64,000 nucleotides of DNA from Fimenecus sp045593645 (GCA_045593645.1 JAZNWZ010000130.1:1-64000); one strand, 5' to 3'. Numbered from the stretch's first letter, positions 48,884 to 57,573 are shown. Notes: generated from the sequence alone by a model not told the origin. Numbers and translations: made by a program.

Positions 48884-49117
48884 TTATTTGATTTTGAAAT
48901 CTGTTGAAACGAAACGAACTGTTACGTTTGGGTTGTGATATGTTTCAAGTTCCTTCATTAAGTTTGTAAACTTTTCAAACTGACTGTCAATTACTTCAGA
49001 AGGAACTTTGCTGCGGTCGCGTAAGCGTTCTGCGGCGTGTTTTGAGATATGAAAATTATTAGCAATCTCCTGTCTTTCGGCAGGAGTCAATTCTTCACCT
49101 CTGTACTTAATCTGCAT
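48884..49117 (-). CDS. Hypothetical HTH-like protein (77 aa)
   Basis: Start at MQIKYRGEEL with GGAAGGAAGCTG upstream; the longer frame overlaps the peptidase gene and is rejected. LTPAERQEIANNFHISKHAAERL resembles a helix-turn-helix, split by Asn-Phe. No family recognised. Confidence 0.5.
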   Translation of the reverse strand: MQIKYRGEELTPAERQEIANNFHISKHAAERLRDRSKVPSEVIDSQFEKFTNLMKELETYHNPNVTVRFVSTDFKIK

Positions 49118-49496
49118 CAGCTTCCTTCCAAGCTTTATAAATCTTGGGTCCTTGACGAGCAAACCAATCAACCATTTCCTCGTTTGTTGCCCAAGCTTCA
49201 GCAGGCAAAGAGCTTTCATCGAGCCCACTTTCCATCAAGAAAGCGTGGACTATTTCGTGCCTTACAACACGACGCATATCAATGTATTCATCTTTCAAAG
49301 AGAACGCAAGGTTGTCAATTGCAACAACTTTTGGATTTGCAATAACAATTTCCCGAGCGGGTCCGTTTGCATATCCCTTTACATCTTCAAAAGCAGGGTC
49401 ATCATCGCGGTAAATGATTTTCCATTCACTGCCAAGGATGTTCACTTTTCTGATAATTTCGCCGTTTTCCATTTCGGTTGCTTTCTTCTTAGGCAT
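49107..49496 (-). CDS. Zinc metallopeptidase-like protein (129 aa)
   Basis: HEIVHAFL (HExxH) near residue 80 with VVRHEIVH, and a downstream EEMVDWFA helix whose Glu may be the third ligand. Similar small phage proteins are annotated as SprT/ImmA-type peptidases. Coupled to neighbours by short overlaps. Target unknown. Confidence 0.65.
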   Translation of the reverse strand: MPKKKATEMENGEIIRKVNILGSEWKIIYRDDDPAFEDVKGYANGPAREIVIANPKVVAIDNLAFSLKDEYIDMRRVVRHEIVHAFLMESGLDESSLPAEAWATNEEMVDWFARQGPKIYKAWKEADAD

Positions 49497-49677
49497 TCTT
49501 AATCCACCTTACTGCTGTATAAATATCTTCAATACTGTAATTACCGTTTGAATCTTCAATCGTTCCAAGACGGCTTGCAACATATTCTGCTGCCTTACTG
49601 ATTGAACCATTCACGAACGCAGCATCACCTGCGTATCGTTCAAGTATTACTTCGTAAACAACGTTCGCATCAGACAT
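49489..49677 (-). CDS. Hypothetical protein (62 aa)
   Basis: Start at MSDANVVYEVI (GGAGACGTTGAAT upstream). Acidic. Overlaps both neighbours by about 8 nt. No family recognised. Confidence 0.5.
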   Translation of the reverse strand: MSDANVVYEVILERYAGDAAFVNGSISKAAEYVASRLGTIEDSNGNYSIEDIYTAVRWIKNA

Positions 49678-49852
49678 ATTCAACGTCTCCTCTTTCGATT
49701 GCTTCACGGATATAGTCTTCAGTTTTTGCTGCTTCGTCCATATCTTCTGCTAAGCCGTAATAAGCTTTCTTTTCAATATCATATATGATACCATATCGAT
49801 CTTCAAGCCCAGCTTTTTCAACTTCGGTAAAAACGTACATTCCTTTCAACAT
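49670..49852 (-). CDS. Hypothetical protein (60 aa)
   Basis: Begins MLKGMYVFTEVEKAG; acidic. AGGAGGAAGATT before the ATG. No family recognised. Confidence 0.5.
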   Translation of the reverse strand: MLKGMYVFTEVEKAGLEDRYGIIYDIEKKAYYGLAEDMDEAAKTEDYIREAIERGDVEYV

Positions 49853-49862
49853 AATCTTCCTC

Positions 49863-50129
49863 CTATACTGTTATTCTGTCCCACTTCGCAATAGACCCAG
49901 GGACCTTTCCCCATTCTTTACAAAAAGTCTTAAACTCAGAAGTTTCATCAGCTGTGAATTCATCAACAACCCGACCTCTCCAAAGAAGATTTCCTTCTGG
50001 GCTGTAAATTGCGTACTGAACTTTGTCGTTTTGATGTTCAGCTCTTAAGACAGCCAAAGCAATTCCTTTTATAATAGCATCAGCAATTGCAATCACGCCA
50101 ATCACTGCAAGAATATACACAACTATCAT
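49863..50129 (-). CDS. Small membrane protein (88 aa)
   Basis: Start at MIVVYILAVIGVIAIADAI with AGGAGAACAAT upstream. One N-terminal membrane helix (2-27) followed by a soluble domain (VQYAIYSPEGNLLWRGRV). No family recognised. Confidence 0.55.
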   Translation of the reverse strand: MIVVYILAVIGVIAIADAIIKGIALAVLRAEHQNDKVQYAIYSPEGNLLWRGRVVDEFTADETSEFKTFCKEWGKVPGSIAKWDRITV

Positions 50130-50140
50130 ATTGTTCTCCT

Positions 50141-50215
50141 TTATCTTGACATAGCCCAAAGACCTACACAACCAACAACACAGATTGCAATTACTGCTAT
50201 AGCAAAGTCACTCAT
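50141..50215 (-). CDS. Small membrane peptide (24 aa)
   Basis: MSDFAIAVIAICVVGCVGLW followed by AMSR: a single hydrophobic helix. ATG overlaps the upstream TGA (ATGA) and GGAGTGGAA lies just before it; the following gene starts 11 nt after its stop. Good coupling and ribosome site make it a likely real microprotein. Confidence 0.6.
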   Translation of the reverse strand: MSDFAIAVIAICVVGCVGLWAMSR

Positions 50216-50676
50216 TTCCACTCCAACCAAGTAATATCTTTAAGATATACCTTACGACCTTTGTAAGGGCTGTAATCATCGTCAGTAACGATTTCAATAT
50301 AATCTTTTTTGAAGTTTTTGCCAAGGTGAAACTGAAACTCAATATCGCCTTGCATAAACTGTTCGTTTCCGTTATACATAAAGTATATTTCAGAACATCT
50401 TTCATAAATATTTGACTGATATATGAAAGAACCCCAACTCATATTGCAAGGGTAGATGCCCTTTGTCTTTTCGTTGATAAAGTTTTCAAACTTCTTAAAC
50501 TTTGGCTCCCAGTACTTGCGTCGAAGAATACCGTAAATGTGTCGAACAGGAGCAGTAAAATCCTGCTTAAGGCAGTAAAGGAAACGGCGCAATTCAAGCT
50601 TGCTGAACTCAAAAGGAGCCCCAGTTTTCAACATATCAATGTAAAAGAAAAATAACTTTGAACCGCTCTTTCCCAT
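50212..50676 (-). CDS. Hypothetical protein (154 aa)
   Basis: Start at MGKSGSKLFFF (GAGGTTTGGTAAG upstream). Basic N-terminal half, aromatic-rich. No family recognised. Confidence 0.5.
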   Translation of the reverse strand: MGKSGSKLFFFYIDMLKTGAPFEFSKLELRRFLYCLKQDFTAPVRHIYGILRRKYWEPKFKKFENFINEKTKGIYPCNMSWGSFIYQSNIYERCSEIYFMYNGNEQFMQGDIEFQFHLGKNFKKDYIEIVTDDDYSPYKGRKVYLKDITWLEWK

Positions 50677-50677
50677 C

Positions 50678-51040
50678 TTACCAAACCTCTTCTTCAACGT
50701 TGTCGTGAAACTCTGCACCGAGTTCAACATAAGCCTGCATTACTTTCTGAACCTTTTCATAAGGTCCTGCAGGAATGAACCAATCCTGTCCATAGTCGAT
50801 GTAAAGGCCGACTTCCTTAGGATCTTCAGGATTGCGGGCTTCGCGAATTCCGTCTTCAAGGAGTGTATCAACGTACCACCCAGGAGTCATCTGAACCCAA
50901 GTTGTTCCATTTTTACGGGTCTGTCTTTCAAGAAGGTGGGCTGTAGGCTCACAAGGTTTGTTCTCCCAATCTGTTTCAAAGATTGCAACTCCCCATTTTT
51001 CGTCCACAAACTTAACTGCTTTTGCCTTCTTTATATCCAT
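50678..51040 (-). CDS. Hypothetical protein (120 aa)
   Basis: Begins MDIKKAKAVKFVDEKWG; AAGGAGGAACTT before the ATG; first gene after a class 1 promoter. No family recognised. Confidence 0.55.
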   Translation of the reverse strand: MDIKKAKAVKFVDEKWGVAIFETDWENKPCEPTAHLLERQTRKNGTTWVQMTPGWYVDTLLEDGIREARNPEDPKEVGLYIDYGQDWFIPAGPYEKVQKVMQAYVELGAEFHDNVEEEVW

Positions 51041-51065
51041 AAGTTCCTCCTTATTGAACTGTTTA

Positions 51066-51101
51066 CAATAATAATATAAAGAAGTCGGTTGGGAAGTTTA
51101 A
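51066..51101 (-). promoter_or_regulatory. Class 1 sigma70-like promoter
   Basis: TTAAAC (51101-51096), 17 bp, TATATT (51078-51073), ATTATTGTAAA. Divergent from the plus-strand Rad50 operon. Confidence 0.7.
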
Positions 51102-51124
51102 TTTTTCACTAAATTTTTATTAAA

Positions 51125-51133
51125 GTTAATATA
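51125..51133 (+). promoter_or_regulatory. Class 2 motif, plus strand
   Basis: GTTAATATA 18 nt before the ATG at 51152, with AGAGG between, the same spacing as at 16956. Confidence 0.5.
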
Positions 51134-51151
51134 TTTTTTAGAGGTTATTTT

Positions 51152-51448
51152 ATGGGTAGAAAAGCCAAGTTGATACGAGTAAACTTTACTCCTGTTGAAA
51201 ACGCCGCTGCATTTATTGTAGCTTTTGTTGATAACGAAGATGACGGATTTAAGAAAATTGTCAAAGAAGCTTATTCAAATTGGTCAACTGACAATAATAT
51301 CAACTGGGAAGAAAAACAGCTTAAAATCGTAACTGAACTTTCTTCTTATTCATTTGTTGCAAACGTCGATCTTGACGAGAAGTATTCCGACTGGGAAGAT
51401 TTTTATATTCTTCATTTTCAAAAGACATCTGACTACAAGGTCCGTTAA
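51152..51448 (+). CDS. Hypothetical protein (98 aa)
   Basis: Begins MGRKAKLIRVNFTPVEN; acidic. AGAGGTTATTTT before the ATG. Precedes the Rad50-like gene by 9 nt. No family recognised. Confidence 0.5.
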   Translation: MGRKAKLIRVNFTPVENAAAFIVAFVDNEDDGFKKIVKEAYSNWSTDNNINWEEKQLKIVTELSSYSFVANVDLDEKYSDWEDFYILHFQKTSDYKVR

Positions 51449-51452
51449 TATT
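51444..51452 (+). promoter_or_regulatory. Class 2 motif, start-proximal, plus strand
   Basis: GTTAATATT overlapping the stop of the 98-aa gene, 5 nt before the Rad50-like ATG. Confidence 0.5.
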
Positions 51453-51457
51453 TATTT

Positions 51458-53551
51458 ATGTTAATACTAAAGTCTCTTCATCTTGAACATTTTATGTGTA
51501 TCACTGAAGCCGATTTGAATTTTGATGCAAACTGCATTATCATTGAAGGCGATAATGGTCAGGGAAAATCGGCGGTTATGGAAGCAATTGCAATTTGTCT
51601 TTCCGAAAGAAAACGCTCTGACTCTGTAAAAGAATTTATTCAAAAGCCATACGACCACGCAAAAATTGTTCTTGATTTAATTTATAACGATGAACAAATA
51701 ATCTTTGACGTAAATCTTAATCATAAAGGCGGCACGCCTCTTGAAAGAGATGTATTGTATAAAGACCGCCATTATATCAACTCTGAGGTAACCGATCTTA
51801 TTAAAGAGCTCGACTTTACTTTCTATTCTGACATCATTATGCAAATGCAAGGACAGGACGACATTGCAACAATGACACCTGTTATGCGTCTTAACTTATT
51901 GCAGCGACTTTTCCAATTTGACTTTACTGAAGAGATTGGTCCAATTCAAGAAAAGCTTGAAGAGTTTGTAAAGAACAAGGAACTCGATAATGATAAGATT
52001 GACTTCTTAGAGAAAGCAAATAAACAAAAAGACACAACATTGAAATCTTTGAAAGAAAAAGATTTTGATTTTTCAAAAGAAGATTACGATAATTATAAAA
52101 ATGAACTTGAGGACAAAAAAGCTCAGGTTGAAAAGTTAAGCAACGACTTGGATAAAACATTTGAAATCTTGCAGAAGAAAACAGACATCCAAGGAATGAT
52201 TGATACAATTGAAAATCAGCAAGCAGGTATTGCACAAAAGCTTCTTGACAACAAAAAGGCTGCTGAAGCATTAAAGAAAGCTGACTACCCAACACAGATT
52301 TCTACTTTAGGAACTGGTGAGAACGATGCTATGATGAAGAAAGCTGCCGCCGAAGATATTATCAAAACTAAGAAAAACGCAATCGCTCAATTGGAAACTT
52401 CAATCTCAAGTATCAATGTTCAGATAGGTGAACTTAATGCCGCAAAAAAGAATTGTGACCATAAGCTTGAATTAGCAAAGAAAGGTATTTGTCCTGAATG
52501 TGGAAAGCCTACTGATGATATTGATGATGTAAAGATTATCAAGGAAAAAGAAGAATATGATGATAAGATTGGTGATGAAATCGAAAAGAAAGATAATCTT
52601 ATTATTGAAATGAATAAATATAAAGATGAGGTTGCAGCCCAGCGTAAACAAATATCTGTTCTTGAAGCAAACATCTCAAGATTTGATACTGAAGCAAAAA
52701 TGTTGGAGCAACAAGAAGCTGCTGAAAAAGCAAAACTCATTCCTGAAGAAAAGATTAAAGAGTTTGAGGATAAGCTTAAAGAGCTTGATGAAAAGGCAAA
52801 ACCTTTATATGATTTGATACACGATTATGACGACCAATTGAGTGACAGAAATAAAAAGACACTTGAGAAGTCTAAGTTGAAAACTGAAATCACTGACCTC
52901 GAGAAAAAGATTAAAGGCTCTGATGAAATTGCTGACCATAATAAAGTTGTTGAGCTTCAGAGAATGTCAATCAAAAATGAAATACTTGAAAATGAAAAGA
53001 ATATTGAAGTTTTCAGAAACTTGATTTCAGATATTGATTTGAATGTTCAAACCTACAATGAAGTATTAAGAGTTCTTGATAAAGAATTGCCTAATTACCT
53101 TGTAGTAAAAACTTGTGCAAAGCTTGAAGCTGAAATGAACAACTTCGTAAATATCGTTTTCCCAAATTTCCGTTTGAGATTGTTGCAATCACGAAGAGGC
53201 GTTGAATTCTTCTACACAACAGACCCAAATGTCGATATGACTGACATCAAGAAACTTATCAATTCAAAGATGGCTTCAGGTTATGAAAAGTCTGTATTGG
53301 GACTTGCTTTCAAAGTTGCATTGTGTAAGGCTTACAACCTTTCGTTTATTGCTCTTGATGAAATTGATGCTGCTGCGTCTGAAGGTAATTCAGTTCTTAC
53401 AATGGAGTCTTTGATAAGTTCAAACATTTTCAATCAGATATTCTTTATTACTCATAAAGAGGCAACTCGTGACATCATCAAGTCTTTGAGTAATTCAGTT
53501 ATCTGTTATCATACAGAAAAAGGTGTATTCACAAATGAAGACGCAGATTAA
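51458..53551 (+). CDS. Rad50/SbcC/gp46-like recombination ATPase (697 aa)
   Basis: SMC-type ATPase of the gp46-gp47 (Rad50-Mre11) resection complex. Walker A GDNGQGKSA at 31-39, long coiled coils on both sides of a zinc hook CPEC near residue 345, the signature-side GYEKSVLGLAFKVAL near 610 and Walker B FIALDEIDAA near 632. The expected nuclease partner (gp47/Mre11) is not next to it in this window. No Shine-Dalgarno; class 2 motif abuts the ATG. Confidence 0.88.
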   Translation: MLILKSLHLEHFMCITEADLNFDANCIIIEGDNGQGKSAVMEAIAICLSERKRSDSVKEFIQKPYDHAKIVLDLIYNDEQIIFDVNLNHKGGTPLERDVLYKDRHYINSEVTDLIKELDFTFYSDIIMQMQGQDDIATMTPVMRLNLLQRLFQFDFTEEIGPIQEKLEEFVKNKELDNDKIDFLEKANKQKDTTLKSLKEKDFDFSKEDYDNYKNELEDKKAQVEKLSNDLDKTFEILQKKTDIQGMIDTIENQQAGIAQKLLDNKKAAEALKKADYPTQISTLGTGENDAMMKKAAAEDIIKTKKNAIAQLETSISSINVQIGELNAAKKNCDHKLELAKKGICPECGKPTDDIDDVKIIKEKEEYDDKIGDEIEKKDNLIIEMNKYKDEVAAQRKQISVLEANISRFDTEAKMLEQQEAAEKAKLIPEEKIKEFEDKLKELDEKAKPLYDLIHDYDDQLSDRNKKTLEKSKLKTEITDLEKKIKGSDEIADHNKVVELQRMSIKNEILENEKNIEVFRNLISDIDLNVQTYNEVLRVLDKELPNYLVVKTCAKLEAEMNNFVNIVFPNFRLRLLQSRRGVEFFYTTDPNVDMTDIKKLINSKMASGYEKSVLGLAFKVALCKAYNLSFIALDEIDAAASEGNSVLTMESLISSNIFNQIFFITHKEATRDIIKSLSNSVICYHTEKGVFTNEDAD

Positions 53552-53915
53552 GTTGTGGTTTAAATTCAACAAGTACTCTTTTATTGAACTCGGTTGGACT
53601 CTCGGTTCTTTGATTTGTGATATACTTGTCGCACATCATTGGTGGGGCAATTTGTTTACTCCACTTCATATCGTATGGTGGGTGATTGCTGTTCCTTGGA
53701 CTTTCTTCGGCTTTTATCGAGTTTGGGAGTCTTTCCGATCTTACAAGTATCGTATTGAAGATTATCTTAGGGTCACTGAAATGTTCCAAAAATATGGTGT
53801 AAAGAAAAGTGTATTATACAACTTACAGCAAATACCTTGCTCCGCAACTGTTGCAGAGCAGCTTGTAAAAGATTGGGATGTAAAAGACGTTCACCTTTAT
53901 ACTGACGACTTATAA
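53535..53915 (+). CDS. Small membrane protein (126 aa)
   Basis: Start at MKTQIKLWFKFN, overlapping the Rad50-like gene by 17 nt. Two membrane helices near residues 15-60 (TLGSLICDILVAHHWW, IVWWVIAVPWTFFGF), then a soluble tail. Its stop interlocks with the stop of the convergent tail gene (TTATAA). No family recognised. Confidence 0.55.
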   Translation: MKTQIKLWFKFNKYSFIELGWTLGSLICDILVAHHWWGNLFTPLHIVWWVIAVPWTFFGFYRVWESFRSYKYRIEDYLRVTEMFQKYGVKKSVLYNLQQIPCSATVAEQLVKDWDVKDVHLYTDDL

Positions 53916-56225
53916 ACCTGAGAATGATTTTGTCATATCATTCCAAGCATTACCTACATCTTTACCCGCCTGAGTAACACTGCTTATATAAGCTTGATGT
54001 CTATCTTTTGCCCACTTCTCTGCTCTCTTCATTGTTGTTTGTTTTCCCATAGCATAATCAATTGCAGCATCAATAAACATTGACATTTGTGAAGTTACCC
54101 AAGTACCTGCTTCATCATAGGTATCAAGTTTATAAAATCTTTTGTAAATAAAGTCATAAGTAAAATCAACAGGACCTGCATTCTCTCTTTCAAATTTGAT
54201 TGAGTCTGAAGTACCAAGTATCTTTACATCTTCGAAAATAAAGCGTTCATCAATTTTATCAGTAAGCTTTGTTCTAAACTTAAAAGATGGGTTTGTTCTT
54301 TTTACAATTATATCAAATCTTTTTGTTGTTTTCAAAACATTAAACAAATCATCCTTCTTTGCAGGTGTTGATATAACTGAAATATTTTTACTTAAAGCTT
54401 CAGTGATATAATTAAATCCTTCTTTATCAAAATGAAGGTTCTTGAGGTCCTTTTTTCTTTTTGTTTCAAGTTCTTCTTTTTCTTTATCAAGAGCTTCCAA
54501 TTGTGAAAGATAGTACTGAGCGCATTCCTTACGTTTGTTCCAATGGTCATAAATATAAAGCTTTTCAAGGTCTTCTTTATATTCATCAATCTCTTTCTGA
54601 ATCTTTTTCTTTTCTTCGCGTTTTTCTTTTAAGTTTGCAAAGAAACCTTCAGCTTTTTCTTTGCCTGAAGACTCTTTATTCTTTTTGCTCTTTGTATCTT
54701 CAATATATTTTTCAGTATCAAACTGCATTTGACTTCTTAAGTTTGTATAAAAACCGCTGAGGTCAGTATGTTCTTTCAAATACTTTTCTTTTTGTTCTTC
54801 AACATATTTTTCGTACTTATCAGAATCTTCATCAGAGAACTTTGCTTTTTTGCCATCAATGAAATCCTCTATGATTGACTGACAATCTTTTTCAAGAGCT
54901 GTTTTCCATTCTGTTTGATATTCATCATCAATCTTTTTGTACTCTTTAATAATCTCATCAAGTTTTGTTTCAAAGTCATCTTGTATTTTTGCAGCCGCAG
55001 AATTCTCCAATCCTTTAGTAATTGCTGAGCCTTTACCAAATAAGTTTGACATATCAGTTCCTGCGAGTTCATTGAACGCTGAAATGTAAGCAAGTTTTGT
55101 ATCGCCTCTTATTGAGAATGAAGAACGGCCGGGAGTGTCAATACTATCAAGAGGTCTTTCAACAACGCCACTTGCATAATTGATTGTACCTGACTTTCTT
55201 TGAAAAGCTGGGATGTCGATTGAACTTATACGAGCAGATAGCAATGTTGATGAGAACAAAGCTTTAATGAAAGCCTGTCCTTTGCCAAGCAATCTTGAGT
55301 CGTGTGTATCATCATCTCTAATTCTAAAATAAACATCATACATATTTGACATTGCGTCAGGATATGTTATGACTTCCATTTCAGTCATAGGCTGTTCGCC
55401 AAACTTTGTATCTATAACAGGGTCAACGCCATAATCAACTGTATCTGAAATTGATGTTGTGAACACATCTTTAGTACTTGAATAATCTGTAGGAGAAGCA
55501 GGATTCAATTCACTTACGGGTGTTTCCATTACAGGTGTTGGGTTGCTTGGGTCGGTTGGGTTTGGGTTTAACATTGGGAGTGCAGGATTGATGCCAATTC
55601 CTGTACCGAATGTACCATCAGAAGAACCGCCTGTGACTGCACCTTTTGTATTTTCAGCGTAAGAATTGCTATCGCCGTCATTACCATTTCCATTGCCACC
55701 ACCTGAAGAACTGTTATTACGATTAGCACTTAAGTCTTCAACAACGCCTTTCAAAACTCCGTATAAAAATTGAGCTGCGCCTTCAGAATTATTCTGACCT
55801 ACATTACCAACTTTACCGTAATTACTTGCATCTTCAGAGAACATTCCTGTCTCAAAACCGTCAGCGATAACATTTACAATTTTTCCGTATGGGTCACCTG
55901 CAGGTCCTGTGATATTGACTTCATTATCAATATCATCGCCTTTATATCCGTTGGCATTTCTTTCAGTAAAGATGTCACTGTTGTTTACAACAAGATTGCC
56001 TTCACCACCATAAGCACCTGCGGGACTTGCGCCTGTGTTGCTGTTTAAGCCAATAGTTGAGGAACCGTCATCTTTTGAAGGTGTCTGACCGTTGAATGAA
56101 GCAGTGTTTGGAAAATTATTTGCATTGCCTTTTGGGCCTTTTCCTTTATACTTGCCTTCTCCATTTTCAGGAATATCATCAGGTCCTGATTGGTCAAATA
56201 TACTTAATCTGTAAGAATCTGCCAT
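53910..56225 (-). CDS. Tail-tube-fold protein with coiled-coil insertion (771 aa)
   Basis: Three parts. Residues 1-270: Gly/Asn/Pro-rich low complexity. Residues about 280-400: SNMYDVYFRIRD, ARISSIDIPAFQRK and FSIRGDTKLAYISAFNEL, which line up with NMYDVQLEFAN, VRASGFEIPDVE and FRMDAKYGLYQAFTSL of the gp19-like tube protein at 56299. Residues about 420-620: long Lys/Glu coiled coil. Then the tube fold resumes (FKFRTKLTDKIDERF, VDFTYDFIYKRF). Probably a baseplate or tube-terminus subunit. Confidence 0.6.
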   Translation of the reverse strand: MADSYRLSIFDQSGPDDIPENGEGKYKGKGPKGNANNFPNTASFNGQTPSKDDGSSTIGLNSNTGASPAGAYGGEGNLVVNNSDIFTERNANGYKGDDIDNEVNITGPAGDPYGKIVNVIADGFETGMFSEDASNYGKVGNVGQNNSEGAAQFLYGVLKGVVEDLSANRNNSSSGGGNGNGNDGDSNSYAENTKGAVTGGSSDGTFGTGIGINPALPMLNPNPTDPSNPTPVMETPVSELNPASPTDYSSTKDVFTTSISDTVDYGVDPVIDTKFGEQPMTEMEVITYPDAMSNMYDVYFRIRDDDTHDSRLLGKGQAFIKALFSSTLLSARISSIDIPAFQRKSGTINYASGVVERPLDSIDTPGRSSFSIRGDTKLAYISAFNELAGTDMSNLFGKGSAITKGLENSAAAKIQDDFETKLDEIIKEYKKIDDEYQTEWKTALEKDCQSIIEDFIDGKKAKFSDEDSDKYEKYVEEQKEKYLKEHTDLSGFYTNLRSQMQFDTEKYIEDTKSKKNKESSGKEKAEGFFANLKEKREEKKKIQKEIDEYKEDLEKLYIYDHWNKRKECAQYYLSQLEALDKEKEELETKRKKDLKNLHFDKEGFNYITEALSKNISVISTPAKKDDLFNVLKTTKRFDIIVKRTNPSFKFRTKLTDKIDERFIFEDVKILGTSDSIKFERENAGPVDFTYDFIYKRFYKLDTYDEAGTWVTSQMSMFIDAAIDYAMGKQTTMKRAEKWAKDRHQAYISSVTQAGKDVGNAWNDMTKSFSGL

Positions 56226-56228
56226 ATT

Positions 56229-56239
56229 GAAAATTAGTC
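56229..56239 (-). promoter_or_regulatory. Class 3 motif, start-proximal
   Basis: Minus strand GACTAATTTTCAATATG; ACTAA at 56238-56234, 8 nt before the ATG at 56225. Confidence 0.5.
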
Positions 56240-56246
56240 ATAAAAA

Positions 56247-56270
56247 ATGGCGGTCATAAGAGACCGCCAT
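56247..56270 (-). terminator. Intrinsic terminator after tail tube gene
   Basis: ATGGCGGTC (56247-56255) and GACCGCCAT (56262-56270), 9-bp stem; minus strand continues TTTTTATG. Confidence 0.8.
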
Positions 56271-56298
56271 AAAATAGATAATTACTTATCTAGGAAAA

Positions 56299-56949
56299 TT
56301 ATTGCAAGTTTGTGTTTCCGTCACCTGGGTTTCCTGCAGAGAAGCCTGGGTATTTAACCTTACCGAACTTGAAGTCAACTGTGAATTTGATAACGTCTGC
56401 GCCATCAGTTGAGAACTTAGGCATTGTAACTTTTGTTACGAAACAGTTTTCAAATACCCACTGAAGACCATCTTTGATAAGTCCTTCGCCTGGGCCTGCA
56501 TTTGGATTTGAGTAATCCTCAAGTGCCTTTGGTGAGCCTGCCAATGAACCTGCTGCTGAGCTTCCTGCTGCAACAATAGCAGAGTCAATTGTTTTTACAG
56601 TGACTTTACCAACTTTGTCAATGTTTGCATTTGATACACCACCTGTGTTAGGGTCAACGTGCCAAGAAAGCAAAGAAGTAAATGCCTGATAAAGTCCATA
56701 TTTTGCATCCATTCTGAACTCGAGTGAGAATGCTCTTTCAAAGTTCTGTTCTGTCTTTACACGAGGATATTTAACACCGTGATATGCGTTTTCATATGTA
56801 GGAGCTTCAACATCAGGAATTTCAAAACCTGAAGCACGAACAGTTGCGTTCCAGTTAGCAAACTCTAACTGAACATCGTACATATTTGTCTGTGCATCAG
56901 CGCCTGCTTCTATCAATGCTTGAAGTCCGCTGTTTACTACATCACTCAT
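56299..56949 (-). CDS. Tail tube protein, gp19-like (216 aa)
   Basis: Phage contractile-tail inner tube subunit. NMYDVQLEFANWNATVRASG and FEIPDVEAPTYE at the start, FSLEFRMDAKYGLYQAF near 75-95, and VTKVTMPKFSTDGADVIKFTV near 180 follow the T4 gp19 family. Length is slightly above T4 gp19. AGGAGATTGAA before the ATG; terminator follows, suiting a highly expressed gene. Confidence 0.8.
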   Translation of the reverse strand: MSDVVNSGLQALIEAGADAQTNMYDVQLEFANWNATVRASGFEIPDVEAPTYENAYHGVKYPRVKTEQNFERAFSLEFRMDAKYGLYQAFTSLLSWHVDPNTGGVSNANIDKVGKVTVKTIDSAIVAAGSSAAGSLAGSPKALEDYSNPNAGPGEGLIKDGLQWVFENCFVTKVTMPKFSTDGADVIKFTVDFKFGKVKYPGFSAGNPGDGNTNLQ

Positions 56950-56964
56950 TTCAATCTCCTATGA

Positions 56965-56979
56965 TATTTATTTAGTATC
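56965..56979 (-). promoter_or_regulatory. Class 3 motif before tail tube gene
   Basis: Minus strand ATACTAAATAAATAT, then CATAGGAGATTGAAATG; overlaps the stop of the 180-aa gene. Confidence 0.5.
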
Positions 56980-57514
56980 CAAGATGAAGTCTTCGTTCAG
57001 CCATTTTTGAAATAACAGCTAAAGTATTAGGACTTAAATCGTGGTTGTATAGTGTCGTATTATATTTTGATTTTATAATCATCGCACCGCCAAATGTTCC
57101 TAACGCCTCTGTAACCTGTAAGCAAAGAATACAAGGATGGTCAGGCGTATCTTGTGGGTCCAACATTATCCTAATTATCAAATCATCAGGTACCAAGTAA
57201 ACATTATGAGGTACTGTAATTTGATACTTTTCTTTGTTTTCTTCTGCAGCTGCGTTAACTAAAGAATTGACAGTATAACCACTTTCGATGTTGCCACCAA
57301 TGCGACGATATGGTACATCTTCCATAGGTGGGAAAACAACTGGGATAACATCAGCCATTTGAATTGTTGCCATCTTAGGGTCACCTTCATCATTTCTCGT
57401 CAATCTTAAACGAATACAATCAGTAGGTGAAGCTTCGTGCTCAATCTGCAAATCGAGAAGTCTTCTTCTTATGTTGTCTTGTTTCATCGCAAGTCTTTGC
57501 TGCCAAGTTCTCAT
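56972..57514 (-). CDS. Putative virion assembly protein (180 aa)
   Basis: Begins MRTWQQRLAMKQDNIRRRLLD. Beta-rich with DDLIIRIMLDPQDTPDHPCILCLQV. No family recognised; placed before the tail tube gene and with a class 3 motif 6 nt before the ATG, so a neck, tail or head-completion role is likely. Confidence 0.5.
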   Translation of the reverse strand: MRTWQQRLAMKQDNIRRRLLDLQIEHEASPTDCIRLRLTRNDEGDPKMATIQMADVIPVVFPPMEDVPYRRIGGNIESGYTVNSLVNAAAEENKEKYQITVPHNVYLVPDDLIIRIMLDPQDTPDHPCILCLQVTEALGTFGGAMIIKSKYNTTLYNHDLSPNTLAVISKMAERRLHLGY

Positions 57515-57542
57515 ATTTATTTAGTTGACTAAATTGTTATGG
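57514..57542. promoter_or_regulatory. Divergent class 3 pair
   Basis: ATTTAGT-TG-ACTAAAT palindrome between the 180-aa gene (-) and the fibre gene (+); ACTAA boxes at 57525-57521 (-) and 57528-57532 (+). Confidence 0.55.
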
Positions 57543-57573
57543 TGAGTTGCAGAAATGCAGCTATGGAGATAAG

